Shown piece by piece: positions 1 through 10,544 of a DNA stretch of 64,000 nucleotides. The notes under the pieces are model-generated. The model was not told where the DNA came from. It worked only from the letters and a program-made list of their open reading frames with translations, and searched no databases. Location: positions 13,682,619 through 13,746,618 of the forward strand of contig OZ023182.1 in assembly GCA_963995505.1 (NCBI GenBank), given 5' to 3'. This stretch comes from Hypericum androsaemum (taxonomy: Eukaryota > Streptophyta > Magnoliopsida > Malpighiales > Hypericaceae). The position numbers were made by a program, and so were the translations under genes. Within the stretch, counting starts at the first letter, position 1. The number at the start of each line of letters is the position of its first letter.

Positions 1-492
1 AAAGATGATTTAGTTTGCCGTTTATCAACGCCAATACTCATAGGTGCACTCATTGGTTCAATATTTTTTTTATTGAATGGAGAGGCATAGGCTCTTTTTT
101 TATATATAAAAGGCATAGGCTCTTTGGCTACCTTCTTTTTGGTCAACTTTTTTAGGGTAAATCATATCATAACTTCATTAATCAAGCCGTGGCAAATAAC
201 AACATCACCATAAAATGTGCCAATAAAAACTAATCTTCCCTCGTAATGGAAATAAGAGATTGTAGCCTCGACCTCGATGAAAATCTATTCCTGAAAAACC
301 AAATGGCAAAAAAACTACAATAAAGAAAAGAGCGCACCAGCAATAGCACATCTATTACACAATTATACATAATTCGACTAAACCACAACATAAGCACAAA
401 CAATCAACATATAAAATCATCACATCGTATATGCCCCCCCAGCACTGTTAGTTTGGTATAGGGCCAGCTTAAAGTTTGGTTCATGTCAAGCG
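1..492. other. AT-rich intergenic DNA
   Basis: No open frame, RNA gene or repeat boundary could be supported here. It adjoins the LINE fragment that follows and may be an unrecognisable continuation of it. Confidence 0.4.
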
Positions 493-833
493 TCACCCGT
501 GGCACACCTTCTCCATAATCGACTTCATCTGCACACATTCAAAAGAGATAAACAAAGAAGAGTAATAGGGCCTAAAAGCCTCTTGGATTCCTGACTGTTC
601 ACGACACACCTGCCCCTCCTCGATAGTAATCTCCAAAATCCTATTCCAGACATGGCTCATTTTTTTGTGAAAGAAGCGAATATTACTATCCTTTCTTTCA
701 GCCAATCTATCATACACCTTTGTGCCCACATCATTTCAGCTCAACATAATAACTCGTCCCTCCAACCCAAACAAACCCTCAACCTCTCGGGACTGGCCCA
801 AGTTACGACCTCCCCTCTGAATCTCCCTTATCT
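493..833 (-). pseudogene. LINE (L1-type) ORF2 fragment
   Basis: The minus-strand translation contains RLAERKDSNIRFFHKKMSH followed by an IQEAF..YYSSLF segment. This is the conserved 'W-L-x-x-GD-x-N-T-KFFH' linker between the endonuclease and reverse transcriptase of plant LINEs. The frame is open for 78 codons (493-729) and shifts upstream, where a MMWAQR-like segment (usual form VxWxQRSR) is in another frame. The fragment stops abruptly at 833, where the copia element at 834 inserted. No catalytic RT motif is left. It is a dead remnant; family assignment rests on remembered motifs. Confidence 0.6.
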
Positions 834-1170
834 TGTTGGGATGTGTCGAGAAAGTAAAAGAGAAAAAAAGTTGGGCAGGGACCGGCGCTCTTCACAATTG
901 TTCCGAGATAGGTTGTACTACGACCCCTTTCCTATTTTGTTCATACTTCTGTTTTGTACTCCAAGGTCGACCTAGATAGGTATATTGGCTTACAAGAGTT
1001 TGACTATTATAAAAAGACATGTTACCCTAGTTCATGTAAGGCTTTGTGGTTACTCATCAATAAAAGTTCTTCTTTCTCCCTGTGGACGTAGGCATTAGGC
1101 TAAACAACGTAATCTCTTGTGTCCATATTATTTGCACGTTGTTATTCTCTTGTACGGTGATTTCTTAACA
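834..1170 (+). repeat. 5' LTR of the copia element
   Basis: A 337-bp repeat matching 3078-3269 plus 4176-4322. Shared blocks include the TGTTGGGATGTG start, a TTTTGTACTCC segment, the GTTCATGTAAGG block and the TCAATAAAAGTTCT segment, a likely poly(A) signal region. The end at ...TTAACA is inferred from the primer-binding site that follows; a 7-base indel separates the two LTR ends. Confidence 0.8.
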
Positions 1171-1172
1171 AC

Positions 1173-1184
1173 TGATATCAGAGC
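1173..1184 (+). other. Primer-binding site (initiator tRNA-Met type)
   Basis: TGATATCAGAGC differs by one base from the canonical plant copia site TGGTATCAGAGC, complementary to the 3' end of initiator tRNA-Met. It lies two bases inside the 5' LTR end. Confidence 0.75.
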
Positions 1185-1195
1185 TAAGGTCAAGG

Positions 1196-2330
1196 ATGGC
1201 GGATCACAACGCAAAGTTTGGCTTGGTAAAGTTGGATGGTTCATCGAATTTTGGGTTATGGTAAAGACTTGTCAAAGATCTTCTGGTCCAACAAGGGATG
1301 GTAAGCGCGCTCTCGGAGAAGAAGTCTAAGAAGATGGAAGATCAAGAGTGGAAGGAGATGGAGGCCAAGGCAGTGGTGACAATTTTCTTGTGCTTGGCAG
1401 ATGATGTGATGTATCATATCATGGATGAGGAGTCACCAGCTGAGGTATAGAAGAAATTGGAGTATAGGTATATGTCAAAGTCTTTATCGAACAAGTTTTA
1501 TCTTAAGTAAAGGTCGGGCTTAAGATGATAGAGAGCTCGACTTTGAGCCAACACATAAATATTTTTAATCAATTGTTGAGTGATTTGAATAGGGTCGATG
1601 TGAAGTTTGAAAATAAAGATAATGCATTATTGTTGCTGAATTTCTTACCAAGTTCGTACGAGAGTTTGGTTACAACTCTAACTTAGGAAAAGGAATCCCT
1701 AGTGTTGGAGGATATCACAAGTGCTCTACTAGGATTTCATCAAAGGAGAAAAACTGACAATGAATGAATAGAAGGGCTCGCTGTGAGGGATAGCTATGGT
1801 GGTCGTAGAGAAGAAAAAGATGGAAGAGGATCCAAAGAAAAAGGGCACATAAGAAGGATTGTCCAGGAAGAACTAGGGATCACGAAGGAGGATCGGCATC
1901 CATGAAAATGGCCTCATGCTCGGACGAGTCAAATGGTGACTATCTTTCTATTTTTTCAGGTCCAAAATACTCTGATTCCTAGATTTTTGATAACGCTTGT
2001 TCCTTTCACATGGCACCCAAGAGAGGGTGGTTCGACACCTACAAGTTTATTGATTCAGGTATGGTGACTATGAGTGATGATTCTACTTATAAAATTACTA
2101 GCATAAGTGATATCTGAATCAAGATGTGTTGTGTGGAATTTAGGCATGTTCTAAAATTGGAGATAAATTTGATCTCATTAGGAGCCTTGGATTATAGTGG
2201 GTACATCTATAATATTGTAGGCGGACTAATTGAGGCAGAGAAGGATGCTATGGTGGTGATGAAGGGTGAAAGAGTTGCAAGAAATACCTACAAGTAAGTG
2301 GGGGGCACAGTTGTAAGTGGAGTCACATCT
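1196..2330 (+). pseudogene. Degenerate copia gag-protease
   Basis: The ATG at 1196 opens a gag-like reading: a KFGLVKLDGSSNFGLW start, then an AVVTIFLCLADDVMYHIMDE segment, in shifting frames with in-frame stops (for example after FGLW). A protease-like patch, IFDNACSFHMAPKRGWFDTY, is near 1988-2045; the family normally reads LDSACSFHM, so the Asp survives but the next residue is Asn. The zinc-knuckle region is scrambled. Past about 2330 no pol domain can be followed. Confidence 0.7.
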
Positions 2331-3077
2331 TTGAATTCTGATGGAGAGCCGAAAAGCTCTTGTATGATGGAACAAAGGCTTGACATGAATGGTTTGAGAG
2401 CAGTTAGAATTCGCGAAGACATGGTTAGCAAGCTATGGTTATTTTTTGGAGGCATAATTGGCTAGAAGCCATGGTTATCTCGGAGTAGTATTGTTAGCAA
2501 GGTCCCGCTATGGTTGTCTAAAGACGTCAAAAGGGTTGGGTAGGTTTAGCGTTGGGAATGCGAAGCCGTTGGTAATACCATGGGTGAATCGAGTATCTCA
2601 CTCAAGGCCGAATATTGAAGTTTTTGACATGTCAAGGGTTCTACTTAGTGGAACAAAAGGTTGCATATTGTATGATATAGTTGGTAGCATCGGTTTGAGA
2701 AAAAAAGGTCCAACAAAGAAGCAGTTCGAGAATGTAGAGCATGGGGGTGACCTAAAAATAGAGGGCGCGTCTATTAGTCACAAGGTTATTTTGGCAGGTG
2801 AACTTGCATGTTGGGTTTAATAGAGTTTGGAGAGAATATGCCAAGCAAGCTCGGGAGTTGCTCGAGTTCGGGGACTGTCTCCAAGTGATTGCACAAAGGT
2901 GGAGAGAAAGTATAGATGGTTTTATTGATGGCGGTATTATTGAGCATGGAAGGATCTATGGTTCAAGATAGAATCAGTGGAGTTGGCTTGGTTTTGCAAG
3001 ATCTCATGTTTCTTCAAGGGGCGGTGTTTTGTCAATGTGGAGTTTGTTGAAGTTCGGATGGAGCTTCATGGTTTCAT
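2331..3077 (+). other. Non-coding 3' internal part of the copia element
   Basis: A 120-codon open frame (2458-2820) has no recognisable domain, and no integrase or RT motif is visible. This is probably the remnant left after internal deletion, leading up to the 3' LTR. No clear polypurine tract precedes position 3078. Confidence 0.5.
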
Positions 3078-3269
3078 TGTTGGGATGTGTGGAGAAAGTA
3101 AAAGAGGAAAAAATTTGGGTAGGGACTGGCGCCCGCTGGGTCCGAGAGCATGTTCGCGAGCGGGTTGCACTGCGACCCATTTTCAGTTTTTGTTCGTACT
3201 CCTGTTTTGTACTCCTAGGTTGACCTAGATAGATTTTTTGGCATGCAAGAGTTTGTCTATTATATAAAA

Positions 3270-4166
3270 TTTTTTTTACTAAATTAGAACTTTATTAATC
3301 TTGAAAAAGAAAATTACAGAAGGGGATGAGAAAAGAGAAAAAGAAAAGAAAAATCAAAGCATAAACAGGCAACCATAGAGGTTGACCCGCTGCCATAACA
3401 AGCTATTCTATTCGAGCACACTCACAAGTCGGGTGGTCCAGAATAGATCCTAAACTAGAACCTTCGCCCATGTGACTTGTGGGAGTCATATCCATCGAAG
3501 CGGGCCTGATTCAAAGAAACTCTATCGGCCCAAATGGAAAGGCCCACCAGATACAAAACCAAATCCTTCGCCCATGTAGAACCATCAAAGTGGTCCTGGA
3601 TAAAAAGAAATACTCTCGGCCCAATAAAGAGGAAGCACGAGGCCCATCAGGAAGGAGGCTGTTTGCTGCCCTGAGAGAAAAACTCGCAAGCCCTAGGATC
3701 GCCGGCAACCACCGAAACCCTCGTCGTCCCGCCCGACAGGAAGTGGCGCCTGTGAAGGGTGACCACGAGCCACGAAAAAGGAGGAGCGATGATAAGCCGG
3801 GGGAGAGGCGATTGTGGACCGGAGTCCACATGGAACTAGGGAGGAGGAGAGGCGGCCCCCATGATGAGGGGGATGCCGAGATCGATGCCGGCTGGTGACC
3901 CCCGGAGGGAGGACTAGAAGGCGCCGCTGGAGAGGCCACCAGAACGGTGGCTGGTGGAGTAGAACCCCTAACCGCGGGGCTAGGGTTTGGAAGTCGCAGA
4001 GAAGAGCCCCGCACTTGAACGGTCTGATCTGGCCAAAAGCACGGCGTGGGAGGTAGGCCAGCCCCTTCCGTAGCCGATGGGTGCCCCGCCATGGTCACCA
4101 GCGGCGGGACGACGTCGGCAGTCCTCCTGAAAGCGGTGCAAGTTTCAGACTCTCAAAATCGCCCTA
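3270..4166 (-). mobile_element. Short LINE-like non-autonomous retroelement
   Basis: An 897-bp insertion in the 3' LTR. Read on the minus strand, it starts GC-rich (GGGCGATTTTGAGAGTC) and ends with an AATAAAGTTCT-containing A-rich tail and a terminal run of A. It is flanked by a 9-bp direct repeat, TATATAAAA. A poly(A) end plus a target duplication indicates retroposition by LINE machinery. No RT is encoded. The GC-rich front joined to an AT-rich 3' tail looks like a LINE 5' part fused to its own 3' end by internal deletion; that origin is inference. Confidence 0.65.
3511..4098 (-). CDS. 195-codon open frame inside the LINE-like insertion
   Basis: The frame starts with ATG at 4098 (MTMAGHPSATEGAG) about 70 bases from the element's 5' end and stays open to 3511. 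The product is rich in Pro, Ser and Ala, with no domain I recognise. Position and start context suggest the beginning of a LINE ORF1. High GC alone could keep the frame open by chance, since an overlapping frame on the other strand (3479-3898) is also open. Not a host gene. Confidence 0.35.
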   Translation of the reverse strand: MTMAGHPSATEGAGLPPTPCFWPDQTVQVRGSSLRLPNPSPAVRGSTPPATVLVASPAAPSSPPSGGHQPASISASPSSWGPPLLLPSSMWTPVHNRLSPGLSSLLLFRGSWSPFTGATSCRAGRRGFRWLPAILGLASFSLRAANSLLPDGPRASSLLGREYFFLSRTTLMVLHGRRIWFCIWWAFPFGPIEFL

Positions 4167-4327
4167 TATATAAAAATATGTTACCGTAGTTCATGTAAGG
4201 TTTTGTGACTACTAATCAATAAAAGTTCTCCGTTCTTCCCGTGGACATAGACATTAAGCCAAATTACATAATCTTTTGTGTCCGTTCTCTTTACGCATTT
4301 TTTTTCTCTTGTGTGGTAAACATATCT

Positions 4328-6000
4328 CGCGTTCTAGACATTTTGTTCGGAAAACAGCGATTCAATAGAAAACAGAGGGGAGTGACCAATGAATAATATT
4401 CCAGGGGCTAAACCACTAATTTATTTGGGTATAAGGACTGAATGTTACATCATGACAAATTGCAATGGCAAAAATATAGTTTACTCATTACACTAATAAT
4501 TTTTTTCCGAGTCATACTTATTTTTTATTGTGTATTAAATACCCGATAATAAATTTACCATGTCGTTCACCGTAATATAGTCATTTTAGTTTTCACCAAG
4601 AAATATAATTATTTTACCATATTATGAAATTAGTGATATTAATTTGAAATTTGTATTTAGTTTAAAATTTTCCGCGACTTAGGCGTTGACAAACGTCAAT
4701 ATATTCCAAAACCACACCCACCTTAGTTTTTAGAGTGCAATCATCACAGCCTTTCTCTCATTCTTTTCTTTATTAATGCCTCCCTTTGCTTTTTTTCCCT
4801 TTGTCTTCTCTCCAAGCATTCTTCTTTTCACTTACCATTTATTTTTTCTTTTCAGAAACCTTTTCTCTTACCACTTGTAAACTTCTTTATCCCACTTTCT
4901 TAGGCCACACACACCTCCATGAGCATACTTACCTATAATAGTTGCAAGAAGTCAGACCCAAGTGCTCAATACCTAAACCTAATCTAAAAAAACTTGGGTG
5001 ATCATTCAGTTCAAACATGATTGAACAATCTCGTACATGAATTATGTTTTTATAAGTAGATTGTATTTACATAGAAAAAATGAGTAAATATGAACTGTTT
5101 GAGAAGATATATGAGGAACCAAATCAAATTAAAGTAATGGAGAATTCGATTCAAAACCAAACCAAAGCCAATGACTCAGTTTGATTCATAATCAAATGAG
5201 CCGAATAAATGGGTATAAAAAATTATTTATTATAAAACTTTAATTCAATTTGATATAGTTCTTGGAATTTGATATCGAACTAAATTGATTAATATGTGGT
5301 TCTCGAACGGAACTGAAAATTTTATTCAATTATATAGTATATAGTTCTTCGAGGACTCGGGCGAAGGCTTGGAACTTGGTTTGTTTTGTAAATTTTTTTT
5401 AAATGTAGTAGGGAGTCAATTCTTGCATTTACGATCCAACCTTTTTTATACAATCCGGTTATATGAAAAGTGCCGAAGTCAAAACAAGTCCAAGTAATAA
5501 ACGCCCAAGCTTTTCTGGATCCCAATTCCAATATGATCTCCACGTTTTATTAGCCCAGACGGCTTCTGAAAGGATTCTTACGCTTTAGCAGTATTCTCGG
5601 GTACTATTTTTTTTCGTCGCGATTTTTTCCCATGGAATATTACCGTGACGAGTTTTTAACGTAACTAGTGATTATAATTTCGTACTTAGTACTAGAAAAT
5701 TTCACCCTTGATATAAATATACACAACCTACCATTAATAAAAATCTACTTACAATAAATCTATATAGTTCTCATCTAGTGTTGAGTTCTTTTACTCACCC
5801 CTTCCAAAAGTTATAGAAAAAACAGTAAAGCTAAAAGTAGAGGAAATTAAAAATGATAACCTGACTAACCCACACATTCTCTCTCTCTCACATCCAAACA
5901 AAATATAGCTGCAAAATATTTATATATAAGTCACCAAGTAATAGAAACAAGTAACAAGAGCCATAATATACCCATAACAAGCATCTGGGAATCCTCAAAA
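4328..6000. other. Intergenic DNA upstream of the bHLH gene
   Basis: AT-rich, with pyrimidine-rich stretches near 4740-4900. No gene seen. The last few hundred bases should contain the bHLH promoter; CT runs occur at 5879-5890 and 6038-6060, but no TATA box can be picked with confidence. Confidence 0.4.
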
Positions 6001-6200
6001 TCCTTTTTTCATGGTGTTATTGGGCTCTGGATCGTTTCTCTCTCTCTCTTTCCTCTCTTTTCCCAAAACATTCTCCATATTCTCTCCTCTTGTCTTCTTC
6101 TCATTCCCTTAGTAACTTAACCAAGCAAGCTCCTTTACCTTGTCTTAACTTTCCATTTGCACCACTACTTCAAAACTTCAGAAAATTGGTCAAAGTTTTA

Positions 6201-8653
6201 ATGGCGGGAAGCCAACAACCACCACCACCCCATGAAGGGCTAGGAGACGACTTCTTCGAGCAGATCCTCGCGGTGCAGCCGGGCTACGGAGGAGGAGGAG
6301 GAGGAGGGGATCAGATGGTGGGGTCCACCCTGCCAATGATCATGGGGCTGCAGCTAGGGTCGAGCCCCCACCGCCACCACCACCACCACGTGAACAGTAG
6401 TACTACCGTAACCGGGCTGAGGAACAGTAATAACATGGCGGGGATGCTTCCTTTGGGCTTGAACTTGGAAGAACACAGCTTCCTAAGGCAACAAGAAGTT
6501 GGTCGTGGAGGAGGAGGTTTGGATGGTAATAACAACAACGGTAATAATGTTTCTTCTTCTTCACCCGGGATCAATGTGAGTCTCTCTCCTTCTCTCGTTT
6601 AGGAGCTCGGCTTGTGTCGTTAGGTCAAATATGCTGCGATATACTGTTGTTCGTTGTTTAGTCGTGTAGTGCTTTCTTTTGGTTCCCTCTCTCGTGTCCT
6701 GTCGTGTCCTTGTGTGAGCTCGGGCTTGTTAAATCATCAGAGCTTCGGTTGGTGTCTTTTATGGGCTTGTTCGTGTGCCTTTGTTTGCTTGTCTGTCGTT
6801 TTATCTTGTTTTTGTTGCGTTCCTGTTGGTCTTACTCTTCTTTGTGTTGTCGTTTCGATGTCGTCGTTTGCTAAGGTAAGGTACTCCAACAACGTATAGA
6901 CAAGGAAATCAGGAACAAACAGACTCAGTTATTATACATGATTACATGCAGCTGGTTAATAATTTTACCAGTCTCGAATTGGAAAAAGTTAGATGTATGT
7001 TCGAATCAAATTATACATGAGTGTAGTATAACTGTTAGAGCGAACATATCATGTTATATATGTAGTTGGAATCTCCATATGTAACCCAAAATTTAAAAGC
7101 GACGACTATATTGTTGGATTAATGAATCATGTTGGTGGTGCAGGAGAACGATTCTTTGCACATGACGACTTTGTTTCCAGCGCTCGGACACATGCAAATG
7201 CAGGGTCTTCGTCCAAGTCCTCCACCTCCTCAGCTGCATCAGGTGTTTCTAATTATATTTATGTTTCAATCTTATTAGAGAATAAACCATGATTGGGGAG
7301 AAAAGTAGGTCCTACAGGGTCCCTCTAGGGAAGGGTCCTGGTCAATGTTCAATTTTCTGCTTAAAATTTCAGCAGGATTTCTGTTCTGGGATTGGAATAG
7401 CTTCTTCCAAGCAAACAAAATACAGGGCCCTGCTCGACCAAAAAAAAAAAATACAGGGCCCTGAGCAATTTTCCTTTTGGTTTTGCTTGTTGCTGAATTG
7501 GAAAGTAAGGTTTTAATTTGAATGGTCAATTTGGTGCAGCCATTCCAATCCCAGCCAGCTCCGATTTCCGGAGTGTCACACCCACCTAACATCCGCCCTA
7601 GGGTGCGAGCGAGGCGAGGCCAAGCCACTGACCCTCATAGTATCGCAGAGCGGGTAAAAAACTAGTTCCATATATGCATCTCACAGCATCATCCTGCTAG
7701 CATGATCAACATTTTCCTGCCATAACTCCTGCTAAATGCACGAGCGAAAATTGATTTTCGTTCGTGTTATGTATTTTGTCTGCAGCTGCGCAGGGAAAGA
7801 ATCGCAGAGCGGATGAAGGCCTTGCAGGAGCTGGTTCCCACTGCCAACAAGGTCACTTCTCTATATTGCTCGTTACGTATTTATGCATATATGTCTTGGT
7901 ACAATTTCTGGTTCATGTATGCTGCTGATGCATTCGGGTAATTCGTGCAGACGGATAGAGCAGCCATGCTCGATGAGATCGTGGACTACGTCAAGTTTCT
8001 GAGACTCCAAGTCAAGGTAATTACAAACTTGTATCAGTTTTTCTCTATGTTGGACATCTTATCATGGTAGGGTCCCAATCAGCAATTGTTTAAACGGATT
8101 AGTTGAAATGTCAATCCTGAATCAACACGCTTTATGGAATCCGGTGTGCAATAAAGTCTATGGTGGAATAGGAAAATTGGAAAGAGAATTGCCACTTATG
8201 CACCAAACATAATTTCATTACCCTTAACCAGGTCTTGAGTATGAGTAGATTAGGCGCAGCAGGCGCAGTGGCTCAGCTGGTTGCTGACATTCCAATGACA
8301 TCAATTGAGGTACTAAGCAGTACTACCCTTCCTTAATTCTTGATTTCACTTCCTTTTTTTTTCATTGCTCAAAATAATTAATTTAGTGATCCTGAATTAT
8401 TTGTCCAATGTTATTTTAGGGAGAGGGCATGAATGAAGGAACATCAAATCAGCAACCATGGGAGAAGTGGTTAAATGATGGAACTGAACAGCAAGTAGCT
8501 AAGCTAATGGAGGAAGACATTGGAGCTGCAATGCAGTTCCTTCAGTCCAAGGCACTGTGCATTATGCCAGTATCCCTTGCTTCAGCCATTTTCAGGACAC
8601 ACCAGCCTGATGATGGACAAGCCCTTGTCAAGCCTGAGACCAATATGCCCTAA
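6201..8653 (+). CDS. UNE12: bHLH transcription factor, UNE12-like (7 coding exons)
   Basis: Coding exons by GT-AG reading: 6201-6575, 7144-7242, 7540-7653, 7786-7851, 7951-8016, 8232-8309 and 8420-8653, all joining in phase 0, giving 343 aa. ATG 6201 begins [13 protein letters not shown] and precedes the family motif DDFFEQIL; an in-frame ATG at 6090 lies in the leader and lacks family similarity. Gly-rich and His-rich low-complexity tracts occupy residues 30-70. The bHLH spans about 185-240: basic region [19 protein letters not shown] with His191, Glu195 and Arg199, the E-box-contact triad. Downstream, VLSMSRLG and a C-terminal [17 protein letters not shown] block match Arabidopsis UNE12/bHLH59 more closely than the LRL group. 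It is a nuclear DNA-binding dimer. UNE12 is known for female gametophyte function; the role here is inferred. The nearest paralogue, bHLH7, is the alternative. Confidence 0.9.
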
Positions 8654-8680
8654 CAAGTTATAGTTCAACAAGCGCTGAAA

Positions 8681-8752
8681 GGGCATTTGGCCTAATGGAA
8701 CAAGGCGTTGACGAATCGAAGGTGATCCAGGGTTTAATCTCAGTCGGGTGTA
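8681..8752 (+). repeat. tRNA-derived SINE head (or tRNA relic)
   Basis: Contains a box A-like TGGCCTAATGGAACAAGG and a box B-like GGGTTTAATCTC with tRNA-like spacing, closest in memory to plant tRNA-Arg. The arms do not pair well enough for a functional tRNA. It lies just past the bHLH stop, probably within its 3' UTR. No target duplication was defined. Confidence 0.45.
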
Positions 8753-8759
8753 ATCATGT

Positions 8760-10282
8760 GTAAAAGTTTAGCTTTGCAACAAAAAGTTAGTTCAACAAGC
8801 TTAGTGGTCTTTGTATGTCCACTTTGGTTGAAGTTTCTAACTTTAATGGCAAACCAACCAAAGAAAAAGTGATCTGATCTGGTTGGTCACTAAATAGAAC
8901 AGCTGTTCAATGTTTAGCCCTTTAAAGGGTTTGTCAAACAAAGGGTCATTTTCATATTCAGGCAGGAAAAATTAGGGAAACACTTGATGTTATTGCTATG
9001 GTCCAAGTTAAGTCTATGTTTTTCAAAGGAGCAAATGGTGTGCTCCTAAATTTTAAATGCAGGAGTGGCCATAGTGCAAAATGACCAATTGAGTGGGAAG
9101 AAATCTTAAAAAAATTCCCTCCTTGGATAGTGGGGGAATGTGGGCCCCTATTTAAAGGGGTTGATGGGTATATTTATCATGAAAATGTGTGTGCAACTTT
9201 TGAAATAGATAATAGTACGTTGTCTTCTAAAGTATTGCAGGAAACTTCTAGTAGTGACAAAAAGTAATTATATATGTTAGATATGTTATTGCTTATGAGG
9301 TGTTTTTGTTTTTATTGTTTTTATACCATGTGATATTCGGACCTACTGAACTGATTAATCTAAATTCGAGTCGAGTAGTAGTATCTTTGAAATGTGACAA
9401 AATTGTTTCATCGTGTACTTAACAAAAGAATTCGAACTCAAAACTAGTTAAATTAAAATAACTCTTATCAGTTCATCTAAATGCTTGTTTATAATATGGG
9501 TTTTTTGCTTTGTGTAATCAACTAAGTGGCGAGACAGAGATGTGGGTAGGTAAGAGTTGTCCCTACTTTGTTCATCAACGGCACAGAAAAATAACAATGA
9601 GAACCCAAGTTCGACATTATCCTGAACTATGAAAAGGTCGACTCAGATTTTAATTTGTTTTTAATATAATCGGCTCATTATTCTTCCGTAGGGTTGAGCA
9701 AAAAAATAAAGACCAAACTAATGTGGACCAACTTTTTTTTTTGTTCTGGTTTAGAATCAGGTTTTAGTTATACGAACAAGATCTCAAATTTCAAGAATTT
9801 TGGTTCTCTGACATGAGATCCAAAGAGAATCACATTGTGGTTGGTAATAACTCAGAAGGTTAAATTAGTTTGTATACTTGACATTTTATTTTTTCTAAAA
9901 TATAATTATAATGTAAAAAATCATTGTATTTTATAACTTCTAGCTAATCTTAAAAAAAAATTCTACAACTGCTTTTTTTTTTGTTTTTGAAATTTATTTA
10001 GTCCATTTTGTTCTAAATTGAACCAACCCAGAAATTTCGGTTACGGTTATGGATCGAATCTTCCATTAATATATTGTTACAATTTTTGGCAAGTCGGTGC
10101 AAAGTAATTAAAAACGTAATGAAGTTTACAAAATTTAAATAAAATTTTCCAAAATTTAAAAGTCAAATGAAATTTAAGGAAAATTAAGTAACTTCAGAAA
10201 AGTTTACTCTTAAATATAATGGAAGTCATCCGAATTCCAAACTTCAAAAGAATGCCAGATTTTTTTTCTTGCTACAAGGGAG
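8760..10282. other. Intergenic DNA
   Basis: AT-rich. The stretch 9690-10070 carries GGTTGAGC-type and 'ACCAACCC..TTTCGGTTACGG' sequences typical of degraded MITEs, but boundaries could not be set. No gene seen. Confidence 0.4.
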
Positions 10283-10544
10283 GGAGGTGTAGGGATGGAC
10301 CAAATAACGATAACGAATCCGAATTAAGATTATTTAATACTGAATCAATTCCGTTAAATTCGATCGAAACTGTTAGTGTTCATAGTGCCAGTGAACACAA
10401 ATTCAACTTCAACAAATACCATAGTTTTAAAATACGAATTTTGGTACGGCTCGGATTTTGGTCCGTCTTTTGGGTCGTCCGGTCGGACCGGCGGTCAGAC
10501 CCAAATTATTTTGTAATTTATTTTTCCATTATTCGATAATATAT

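Larger units (their letters stand above)
834..4322 (+). mobile_element. Defective Ty1/copia retrotransposon
   Basis: Boundaries are set by matching LTRs that begin TGTTGGGATGTGT and end in CA, and by a perfect 5-bp target duplication TATCT (829-833 and 4323-4327). Order: 5' LTR, primer-binding site, gag, protease, then about 0.75 kb without recognisable coding, then the 3' LTR. Integrase, reverse transcriptase and RNase H are missing, so the element could only have moved with help. The 3' LTR is split by an 897-bp LINE-like insertion (3270-4166), which post-dates this element. It inserted into an older LINE fragment. Confidence 0.85.
3078..4322 (+). repeat. 3' LTR of the copia element, split by an insertion
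   Basis: LTR sequence runs 3078-3269, is interrupted by foreign DNA, and resumes at about 4176-4322 with the same order of blocks as the 5' LTR (GTTCATGTAAGG, then TCAATAAAAGTTCT). The target TATATAAAA occurs on both sides of the insertion (3261-3269 and 4167-4175). Confidence 0.8.

Noticed and set aside
6654..6899. 81-codon Cys/Val-rich frame as a small secreted protein
   Set aside because: It lies wholly in intron 1 of the bHLH gene, in T/G-rich intron sequence.
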